The notes under the pieces were generated by a model that was not told where the DNA came from, did no database searches, and worked only from the letters and a program-made list of their open reading frames with translations. The translations under genes were made by a program, and so were the position numbers. Shown here piece after piece: positions 44,099 to 52,100 of a stretch of DNA of 64,000 bases (its first letter is position 1; each line of letters opens with the position of its first letter). This stretch comes from Occultella gossypii (GTDB taxonomy: Bacteria; Actinomycetota; Actinomycetes; Actinomycetales; Beutenbergiaceae): assembly GCF_019947135.1 (NCBI RefSeq), contig NZ_JAGSHT010000013.1, forward strand, positions 1 through 64,000. Direction: 5' to 3'.

Positions 44099-45565
44099 TC
44101 AGGCGGTGTAGTCCTCGAGCGGGTCCCAGTCGGCGAAGGTCAACTGGCTCCGGAGGTCGGCGTTCTCCGCCTCGTACTGGACGATCAGGGCCTCGACCTG
44201 GGTGTCGATGGCTGCGGCCAGCGGCTCGTAGTCCACGTTGCTGACGATGGACTCCAGGTACGCGTTCTTGACGTCCAGGTCCGCATTGCCACCGGCATCG
44301 GCCCAGAAGGCCTCGGCGCCCTGTGCGAGCAGCTCCGGGTTCGGCGCGGTGCGGATGTCCGTGGCCGCCACGGCCAGGATCCCGGCCTGGTCCTCGTTCT
44401 CCTGGGCCTGGTCCTCCCACGCCACCTGGGAGGCGGTGAACGAGCCGAACTCCTCGTAGTAGGCCTTGTAGAAGTCGACCGAACCGAGGAAGTCCATGGC
44501 CGCGAGGGCCAGTTCGGGGTTGGCCGACTCCGCGGACATCGACCAGATCGGCTGGTGGGCGGCCGAACGCGCCGCGTAGGCGACGCGCCCGCTGTCCGGG
44601 AGCGGCATCGACGCGATCCCCAGGCCGATGTCCGGTGCGAGCTTGCGGATCTCGGCGACGTGCCAGGTGGCCGACGGGTACATCGCCAACCGCCCGGCTG
44701 CGAACTCGGTGAACGGCCGACCGCCGTCCCAGCTCTCCCAGCCGGGCATGTTCACGCCGTCCGCCTGCAGCTGCCGCCAGACCTCGACGGAGGCGACCAC
44801 GTTCGGGTTGGCCAGGTCCGGCTCTCCCGTGGTCAGGTTGATGCCCGGCTTCTGCGCGAACGGCTGCGCCACCTCGATGAAGTACGGCACCGAGACGGGC
44901 GCCACGCCGAACACGCTGCCGCCGCCGTTCTCGGTGATCGTCGTCGCCATCTCGACCATCTCCGACCAGGTCTCCGGCGGGGCGTCGTAGCCGTTCTCGG
45001 CGAGGATGTCGGTGTTGTACAGCCACAGGTGGGTGTAGCCCCAGTCGCCCCACACGAGCGGGATGCTGACGAGCTTGCCCTCCCGGTGCAGGCCGGAGGA
45101 CGTCGGCTCGAGCGACCCTTCCGGGAACCGGGCGGTGAAGTCGTCGTTGACGAGGTCATCCAGCGGGGCGACCCAGCCACGGTCGTAGAATCGGGTCAGC
45201 GCGGCGGCACCCTGCACCCGCATCACGTCCGGCCCTTCGCCCTGCTGGAACATCAGCTCGAGCGCGTTCAGCTGCTGGTCGGAGGGGTTCTCGATGATGT
45301 TCACCGTGACCCCGGGGTTGGCCTCCTGGAAAAGATCGAACTGGGCCCGGTAGAACTCGCTCGCACCGGGCGGGTCAGGAACCAGCGCAACGGTGATCTC
45401 ACCGCTGAGGCCGCCACCCTCGCCCCCGGAGGCGCTGCCGGCATCGGTGGGATCGTCGTCGCCGCCACCGACCAGGTTGCAGCCGGCGGTTGCCATCACC
45501 GCGCCCGCACCGAGCAGCACCGAGCGCCGCGAGAATCCTCGCGAACTTCCTCGTGTCGTCGTCAT
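44099..45565 (-). CDS. sugar ABC transporter substrate-binding lipoprotein, Tat-type signal
   Basis: A 488-residue SBP_bac_1-type protein. The signal has a twin-arginine motif and lipobox (SRRSVLLGAGAVMATAGC), so it is probably exported folded and lipidated. Mature motifs: EITVALVPDPPGASEFYRAQFDLFQEANPGV, DVMRVQGAAAL and the VWGDWGYTHLWLYNTDILAENG binding region. It heads the importer-lactonase-dehydratase unit and is divergent from a DapA-type aldolase gene. Confidence 0.92.
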   Translation of the reverse strand: MTTTRGSSRGFSRRSVLLGAGAVMATAGCNLVGGGDDDPTDAGSASGGEGGGLSGEITVALVPDPPGASEFYRAQFDLFQEANPGVTVNIIENPSDQQLNALELMFQQGEGPDVMRVQGAAALTRFYDRGWVAPLDDLVNDDFTARFPEGSLEPTSSGLHREGKLVSIPLVWGDWGYTHLWLYNTDILAENGYDAPPETWSEMVEMATTITENGGGSVFGVAPVSVPYFIEVAQPFAQKPGINLTTGEPDLANPNVVASVEVWRQLQADGVNMPGWESWDGGRPFTEFAAGRLAMYPSATWHVAEIRKLAPDIGLGIASMPLPDSGRVAYAARSAAHQPIWSMSAESANPELALAAMDFLGSVDFYKAYYEEFGSFTASQVAWEDQAQENEDQAGILAVAATDIRTAPNPELLAQGAEAFWADAGGNADLDVKNAYLESIVSNVDYEPLAAAIDTQVEALIVQYEAENADLRSQLTFADWDPLEDYTA

Positions 45566-45630
45566 TGCACAACCTCTCTGTTGTTACGGATGTCGCCAGG
45601 GATGCAGGCGTGATCTCCATCCATCGGCTC

Positions 45631-45672
45631 ACTGTACACGTCCTCTGGTTCGATTATCTACGATATGGTTCA
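45631..45672. promoter_or_regulatory. divergent control region with TGAACCATATCG box
   Basis: On the minus strand TACAGT (45631-45636) is a good -10 for the binding-protein gene but has no -35 match, suggesting activator dependence. TGAACCATATCG (minus, 45661-45672) lies upstream and overlaps a TATC-TAC-GATA dyad. Similar boxes occur at 53230-53241 and 53308-53320 in the giant-enzyme promoters. Confidence 0.4.
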
Positions 45673-45738
45673 GTCACCCTTCGGCTGGTGACAGCATTCA
45701 GCCCAGGACCCTTCGACGGGGAAGAAATGAGGCTACTG

Positions 45739-46653
45739 ATGCAGAACGTTGCGATCCGCGGGCTGGTGCCCGTACTGGCGACTCCGTTCACCGAGACGCT
45801 CGATCTGGACCGCGGTTCACTGCGCCGGCTCGTGGAGTTCCAGGCTCGATCGGGCGCCGACGGCGTCGCGATCTTCGGCATGGCGAGCGAGGCGTTCACG
45901 CTCACCACCTCCGAACGGGAGGCGATCCTGACCGACGTGGTCGCCGCCGCAGGCCCGATGCCCGTGGTGGCCGGTGTCGGCGCGACCGCCATCGCGCCCG
46001 CGCTGGAGCAGTTGCGCCAGCTGGCCGACGGCGGTGCCCGCGCGGCGATGGTGCTGCCCCCGTTCATGGTGAAGCCGGGCCCGGTCCAGCTCGTCGACTT
46101 CTACGCGACGCTCGCGGCCGAGGCGGTCCGGCTCGGCGTCAGCATCATGGTGCAGGACGCGCCCGGCGCCACCGGCGTGGCCATGACCCCGGAGCTGATC
46201 GTCGCCCTCTCGGACATCGACGGGGTGGACTCGGTCAAGGTGGAGGCCCCGCCGACACTGCCGAAGATGTGCGCGGTCGCGGCCGCGCTGGGCGATCGCC
46301 CGATGGCGATGCTCGGCGGGCAGAACGCCCAGTTCGTCCTCGACGAGTACGCCTGCGGGGCCGTCGGCACGATGCCTGCCTGCGAGTTCACGGACCTGCT
46401 CGCGGCGACCCTGGCCGCGTGGAACTCCGGAGATCGCGCCGGCGCCCGGGAGTCCTTCGCCCACCTGCTCCCGCTCATCGTCTGGGGCCTGCAGTCCGGT
46501 CCGGCCTGGGCGATCCACAAGGAGGTGCTGGTGCGGCGCGGCGTCATCTCCTCCGCTGCCGTGCGCGCCCCCGCCCAGCCGATCCCGGCACGGATGGCGG
46601 AACTGCTGACCGAGGTCCTTGCGCCACTGCCCCTGACTCCGGCTAGCGTCTGA
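45739..46653 (+). CDS. dihydrodipicolinate synthase (DapA) family lyase, catalytic Tyr replaced by Gln
   Basis: A 304-residue class I aldolase-family TIM barrel. The Schiff-base Lys is Lys167 in DSVKVEAPP. The keto-acid segment is AIFGMASEAFTLT. The residue 28 positions before the Lys, equivalent to DapA Tyr133 (Tyr133/Lys161 spacing), is Gln139 in IMVQDAPGATG, so the normal proton relay is altered. It is therefore not a housekeeping DapA; a 2-keto-3-deoxy-acid aldolase or dehydratase is likely in this setting. GAGG lies 6 nt before ATG 45739; ATG 45727 is an alternative start. Confidence 0.82.
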   Translation: MQNVAIRGLVPVLATPFTETLDLDRGSLRRLVEFQARSGADGVAIFGMASEAFTLTTSEREAILTDVVAAAGPMPVVAGVGATAIAPALEQLRQLADGGARAAMVLPPFMVKPGPVQLVDFYATLAAEAVRLGVSIMVQDAPGATGVAMTPELIVALSDIDGVDSVKVEAPPTLPKMCAVAAALGDRPMAMLGGQNAQFVLDEYACGAVGTMPACEFTDLLAATLAAWNSGDRAGARESFAHLLPLIVWGLQSGPAWAIHKEVLVRRGVISSAAVRAPAQPIPARMAELLTEVLAPLPLTPASV

Positions 46654-46663
46654 CCCACGGCCC

Positions 46664-46698
46664 CGCATCCGGTCCGGCCCACCGCCGGACCGGATGCG
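46664..46698 (+). terminator. strong hairpin between aldolase and SDR genes
   Basis: CGCATCCGGTCCGG (46664-46677) and CCGGACCGGATGCG (46685-46698) form a perfect 14-bp stem with a 7-nt loop, 10 bp after the aldolase stop. It would end or attenuate transcription before the SDR gene. Confidence 0.65.
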
Positions 46699-46736
46699 AG
46701 ACGAACGACCCCGATCCACCGAGATAGGAGTGCGGA

Positions 46737-47462
46737 GTGCGCGCCGTCATCGTCGGTTCCAGTTCGGTCACAGCCCAGCGGATCGCCGAAGCGTTGGTGG
46801 CCGACGGCGCTCGGGTGGTCGGCATCAACTCCTCCGACTTCGAGCACCCGGCGCTGGCCGCGAACGTCGTCGCGGACATGTCCGATCCGTCGCAGTCCGA
46901 ACTGGCCATGGCGGCAGCCGTGGACATCCTTGGTGGCGACGGCATCGACGTGCTCATCACCGCGGCCGCCAAGCAGCTCGGTGGCCGGCTGCACGAGACC
47001 ACGGTGCAGACCTGGCGGGCCGTGCTCGCGGGCACCCTCGACACGACCTTCAACGCCATCCATGCGGCCGTACCCCACCTCGGACCGGGCTCCGCGATCG
47101 TCGCGCTGACCTCCGTGAACGCCTACCTCGCTCACCCCGGCAACTCGGCCTACGCGACCGCGAAGGGTGCCGTGCACGCGCTCATCACCCAGGCCAGCCT
47201 GGAGTACGCCCCGCGCGGCATCAGGGTGAACGCGGTGGCGCCCGCGCTGATCGACGGCCACAACGTGCCCGACGGTGCCGTCGGCTATCCGATGGGCCGC
47301 ACCCCCACGTCCGAGGAGGTGGCGCAGGCGGTCGCGTTCCTGGCGTCGCCGCGCGCATCCGGCATCAGCGGCGTGATCCTGCCGGTCGACGCGGGCCTGT
47401 CGGTGGCCTCCCCGGTCGCCTTCACGCGTCCCGCCATGGTGGAACAGTGGCGGAAGCCGTGA
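46737..47462 (+). CDS. SDR family oxidoreductase
   Basis: A 241-residue short-chain dehydrogenase. The catalytic Ser is in IVALTSVNAYLAH and Tyr/Lys in SAYATAKGAVHAL; IRVNAVAPALI follows. The cofactor motif is unusual: VGSSSVTAQRIAEAL replaces TGxxxGxG, so binding of NAD(P) may differ. AGGAG precedes the GTG. It would suit oxidation of a sugar or 2-keto-3-deoxy acid in the island's pathway. It is coupled to the DUF624 gene by a GTGA overlap. Confidence 0.86.
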   Translation: MRAVIVGSSSVTAQRIAEALVADGARVVGINSSDFEHPALAANVVADMSDPSQSELAMAAAVDILGGDGIDVLITAAAKQLGGRLHETTVQTWRAVLAGTLDTTFNAIHAAVPHLGPGSAIVALTSVNAYLAHPGNSAYATAKGAVHALITQASLEYAPRGIRVNAVAPALIDGHNVPDGAVGYPMGRTPTSEEVAQAVAFLASPRASGISGVILPVDAGLSVASPVAFTRPAMVEQWRKP

Positions 47463-48214
47463 CCGAGGCCGGCCACGAAGCGAATGCCCGACGGCGAGGG
47501 CCGGGTCGCGCCACCGGGTCGCCTTCGCGCGGCACGGGTGGGGAGCCCGGCTCCGGTGGCTCGAGCGGCTCCGGCACCTCGGGCGGCTCGGGCGCGTTCG
47601 GTCTGGTCGAGACGATCACCACCTGGATCTGCCGGCTCGCGGCACTGAACGTGACCTGGCTCCTGCAGACCCTGGCCGGCGGGGTGCTGCTCGGGATCGC
47701 ACCAGCCACGTCCGTGCTCCACCAGCAGCTGCGGACCGGACTGCTCGACGACGTCCAGCGCGGCTACTACCGCGCGTCCTGGGGGCGGTGGCGTCGTGAG
47801 TTCTGGCAGTCGCAGCAGCGCTACCTGATCCCGCTGCTGACCCCTGCTGTGCTCGGCTTCTACCTCTGGCTGCTGCGCGGGCAGGTGCTCACGATCACGA
47901 TTGCGATCGTGACCGCCGTCTACCTGTGCTGGCTGATCCACCTGCCCGCCGTCGCAGCCCGGGCGGACGAGGCGGACGCATCGGACACCACGGCCCCGCG
48001 GCGACCGACGGCCCTGTGGCTGCTCACACTGCGGAGCTTCGCGGCGACCCCGGTGCCGTTCGTTCTCGCCGGCCTGACCGGTGCCGTCGCCCTGGTGCTC
48101 GGCTACCTGTATCTGCCGGCCGCGCTCGTCTTCGCCGTGCCGGCAGTCCCGGCCCTGGCCGCGGCGATGGCCGCCCGGCACGTTCCCGAGCCGTTGCTTC
48201 TCCCTACGGACTGA
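47459..48214 (+). CDS. YesL/DUF624 family membrane protein
   Basis: A 251-residue membrane protein. A Gly/Ser-rich N-terminus is followed by LVETITTWICRLAALNVTWLLQTLAGGVLLGIAPAT, the conserved YesL/DUF624 opening, then three more hydrophobic segments. The family is almost always linked to sugar ABC importers for plant or complex polysaccharides, but its role is undefined. The GTG at 47459 overlaps the SDR stop; the GTG at 47447 is an alternative. Confidence 0.82.
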   Translation: MTEAGHEANARRRGPGRATGSPSRGTGGEPGSGGSSGSGTSGGSGAFGLVETITTWICRLAALNVTWLLQTLAGGVLLGIAPATSVLHQQLRTGLLDDVQRGYYRASWGRWRREFWQSQQRYLIPLLTPAVLGFYLWLLRGQVLTITIAIVTAVYLCWLIHLPAVAARADEADASDTTAPRRPTALWLLTLRSFAATPVPFVLAGLTGAVALVLGYLYLPAALVFAVPAVPALAAAMAARHVPEPLLLPTD

Positions 48215-48226
48215 CCGACGCTCGGC

Positions 48227-49021
48227 TCACGCCGTGAGTGCGGTGAAGCCCAGTCCGACCGAGATCCGGTCCGCCTGTTCGATGAGCAGCATCGCGAGGT
48301 GGTCCTCGTTCTCGGGCAGGTTCATCGCGGAGAGCGGCCCGGAGACGGACATGGCGGCCACGACGGTGCCCGAGCGGTCCCGGATCGGCGCCGCAAGGCA
48401 GGCCCGGCGCAGCGCGAGCTCCTCGTGCTCGACGGCGTAGCCGCGGCCGCGCACGAGGTCGAGCTCCGCGAGCAGCTCGGTCAGCGACGTGATCGTGCTG
48501 TTCGTGTATCGCGGGTACTCGGCGCCGAGGAGCGCCTCCACGTCCGCCGCGTCGTGGTCGAGCAGCAGCGACTTGCCGAGCGCCGTCGCGTGCAGCGGGC
48601 CACCCCGCCCGATGAGCGTGGAGGCACGCGGGGCCTGCTTGCCCTCGAAGTTGCAGAGGTAGAAGAGCCGGTCGCCGGCGCGTTCCGCGACGTTCACACC
48701 GAGGCCGAGCTCGGCCGCCAGGTCCTGGGCCACCTGCCGCGCCTGGTGATGCACGGGGCTCTGGTTCAGGACCACGGCCGCCAGGTTCACCACCTCCGGG
48801 CCGAGCGAGTACAGGCCGCTCCGGGGGTCATGGCTCAGGAAGCCGAGCGAGAGCATCGCCCCGACCATCCGCGACACGGTGGACTGCCCCAATCCGCTCC
48901 CCGCGACCAGGTCGGCGATACGCTGTTGGGGATGCTGCGGCGTGAAGGCGGACAGCAGCGAGAGCGCCCGGTCGATACTCTGGGCGCCCTGCATCGGCTC
49001 CCGCTCGGCTGCCTTCGCCAT
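48227..49021 (-). CDS. IclR family transcriptional regulator
   Basis: A 264-residue regulator: N-terminal winged helix (SIDRALSLLSAFTPQHPQQRIADLVAGSGLGQSTVSRMVGAML) and C-terminal IclR effector domain (GGPLHATALGKSLL, RGYAVEHEELALRRACLAAPIRD). GGAGGGG lies 8 nt before the ATG. IclR regulators of this type often control sugar-acid catabolism. It probably governs part of the island and itself, since a 23-bp palindrome overlaps its -35 region. Confidence 0.9.
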   Translation of the reverse strand: MAKAAEREPMQGAQSIDRALSLLSAFTPQHPQQRIADLVAGSGLGQSTVSRMVGAMLSLGFLSHDPRSGLYSLGPEVVNLAAVVLNQSPVHHQARQVAQDLAAELGLGVNVAERAGDRLFYLCNFEGKQAPRASTLIGRGGPLHATALGKSLLLDHDAADVEALLGAEYPRYTNSTITSLTELLAELDLVRGRGYAVEHEELALRRACLAAPIRDRSGTVVAAMSVSGPLSAMNLPENEDHLAMLLIEQADRISVGLGFTALTA

Positions 49022-49064
49022 TCGTGTGCCCCTCCACTGGGTCGACTCTGATCGAGTCCGCCCC

Positions 49065-49107
49065 ACTATAGCGGATATTGGGACAGACATGCAGCATATG
49101 CATGTCT
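49065..49107 (-). promoter_or_regulatory. iclR promoter with 23-bp palindromic operator
   Basis: The -10 is TATAGT (minus strand, 49065-49070). The palindrome AGACATGCA-5-TGCATGTCT (49085-49107) has perfect 9-bp arms and covers the expected -35 (49088-49093). This arrangement indicates autorepression. Confidence 0.6.
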
Positions 49108-49154
49108 CATTCGGAGCGGTTGCCGCGATCCTGGTCGGGGGCACGACCCTGGCG

Positions 49155-52100
49155 TCAGACGGCGAGGAACCGCACGGCGCTGGCTCGGTGGTACCCGCCG
49201 GTGCGGACAGCCAGGTCGACGGTCGCGGAGGTGCCGCGCGCGAACGTCCAGGTGCCGAGCACGCGCCACTGGTTCGCCTGCGACGTCTGGTCCACGCTGA
49301 TCGTCTCGTCGCCGCCGGCATGGTGGACCACGTAGGTGGCCGCGGCGGTGGTCTCGACATTCGTCGGGTACCAGACGGCCACCTCGTACTCACCCGCGCT
49401 CGGCAGCGTCGGCGTCCAGGTCGCGACGGAGCCGTCGCCGTAGTCGAGGTGGCTGTACCGGGAGGCGTGTTGACCCCAACCCGCGAGGCTGCTGCCACGC
49501 CAGTCCCCCACCTCGGCGTACCCGGGTTCGCCGTCGACGTTGCTGACGATGACCCCGCGATCGGCCACGCGGACCAGGGCGTCGCTGAAGCCCACGCCGT
49601 CGACGATGGCCCGGAACCGGTAGGTGGTCCCGGGTCTGGCCTCGGGTGGCGCGGTGATCGTCCAGGTGTACCGGCCCTCGCTACGCGGCTCGACGACGTA
49701 CGTGTGTCCGGTCTTGCCCGGCCAACCCTCGGGTGGTGACATCCGGATGTATCCCCTGACCTCGACCGGACCCGCGTTCAGCACCGTGGCGGTGAGCACG
49801 ATCGTCTCCCCTGGCCCGGAGATCACGCCCTTGTCTGCGGTCAGATCGGCCACCCGGCGCGGGTCGATCACGGCCAGTTCCGCGCTGTCGAGCAGCACGC
49901 CGCCGTCCGGACCGGCCACCCACGTCGCGGTGGCCCCGACCGGGTGGATGCCCAGGTTCCCGGCCGCCCAACCGGCCGGTGGCGTGAGAGTGGTCTCGAG
50001 CAACCGGACGGAGCCCGCGGGGACGCGCAGCGGCTCCCACGGCGCACCCACCACCCAGCCCTCCGGGACCACCAGCGTGACCGTCACCGCGTCGATGTCC
50101 GCGGCCCCGCCGCGGACCCGGACCACGACGGGCACCGTCTCAGCAGGCGTGGTCGCCTCCCGCACGTCGACCTCCCCGGCGAGCGGGACGCCGTCGGGCA
50201 CCACCCCGGTGACCACGGGCGCCAGCGTGAGGGTCCGCTCGTCGGTTGCCACGCCGCCGACGACCAGACGGTAGGTGAAGGTGTCGGTCAGCTCGGGCAG
50301 CCGGATCGTCCACTCGTGCGGGTACGGCTTCTGGTCCGCGCTCGTGAAGGAGCCGTCGTTGACGTAGTACTCGAGCGTGGTGGGCCGCTCGGTGTCGATG
50401 AACACGTACGCGTCTGCACCGCGGCGGTCGGGCCGCGGGATCAGCATGGCCCGGGACAGGCCGAATCCGGTGGCCGGATCGGTGTCCTCGACGTGGAAGC
50501 TCCGGGAGGTGCGGTCCACCGCACCCGGCTGCCACTGCCACGGGACAGGCCGGCCGGCGCCGCGAACGATCACGGCGGTGATGCCGTGCGGGCTCACCTG
50601 GATCGGCAACCGCCCGCGCATGACCCGGCGACGCCGTGGTGCGCCGCCGTCCGCGATCACATCCACCTCGTAGTCGCGGCGGGCGTCGACGCCGCTCAGG
50701 TCCGGGTCGAAGGTGACCACGCCGGCCTCGACCCGCGCGGAGGTGTTCGTGACGCTGAGGTAGAGGTTGTCGTTGCCGACCCCCGTGAGCCAGTTCAGCC
50801 GGTGGTTGTTGAGCGTGACGATGCCGCGGGGGAAGTACGGCCACACCCCCTCCTCGCCATAGAACGTGCCGGGACGGTGTCCGTAGACCGAGAACTTGAA
50901 GAACACGTAGTTCGTCTCGAACTCGCGCGGGAAGGCGACCATTCCCCCGGACCGGACGAAGTGCTCGCTGAGGAGGTAGTCGAGCGTGAGCCCGAGTTGT
51001 CCGGGCATGTGGCTGAAGTACAGCGACGTGAGGCCGGGCGGGCCCTGCAACGGGAAGTCCGGCTTCAGGTGCGCGGCCACGAACTGCCGGTAGTAGTAGC
51101 CCGGGTAGTTCGTCCAGCGACCGATCACGAGGTTGTGCGCCACCGCGGCCATCATCTCGTCGCCGGTGTAGTGCGCCAGGCGTAGCAGGAATGGTGCCCA
51201 CCCGGGGATCATCGTGAACCCGCCGGGCGGGTCGAGGCGGGTGCTGTCCCCGATCTTGAACGTGGTGAGCTGTTCGAACGTCAGCCCGTTGGTCGCGACC
51301 ACCCACGCCGGTACGGATTCGGAGGGCACCTCGGTGTTGGGGTACTCGGGGAGCGCGCCGCCCTCCCAGTGGTCCAGCTGGGCGGAGATCACGTGCCCCG
51401 TCGGTGCGTCCACGTCGCCCCCGGGGACCGGCCGCACCATGGTCTGGGTGATGAACCGCGCTGCCTCCGCGTGCGCTCCGGCGAGGATCTCGGGGTTGCC
51501 GGTGAGCTCGTACGCGACAACCATCTCGGTCCAGCCCTTGACGTAGCCGTAGGAGAACGCGCTCTCCGCCGAGTTCGTCGTGTACGGGGTCAGGATCTCG
51601 TCCCGGGCGTACCGCTCCGCCTCGGACTCCAGTTGGGTCAGGTGCGCGCTGTCCCCGGTCAGCACGTAGCTCTGCATCGGCGTGCTCACCGACGTCCGGT
51701 ACGCCTTCGTGGTCCTGGCCAGCACGGCGTCGGTCGCGAGCTGGTGGATCCCGCCGGCCTGCCCGCGCAGCTGCCGAGTCATCGGCACCAGTGTGGAGGC
51801 GTCCCCGCTGACCCCACCGAGGCGCCACAGGGTCCGGTTTCCGTAGATCGGCGCCTCCTTGACCGGGGTGAAGCTGAACGTCGGCCGGGAGATCTGGTAT
51901 TCGAGCGTGGGCCGGACGCGCTTGTCGTAGAAGTCGTCCGCCTCGTCCGGGTGGGCCGTGAGGTAGAACGCGGTGAGGAGGACGCTCGCCGTGGTGATCC
52001 GCACGGAGAATTCGTTCTCGGGGTCGACGAAGCCCTTCGCGCGCGACCACCAACCGCTGAACGAGCGGAGGAACTCCTCGGAGTCGTCGCCGTCGGGTTG

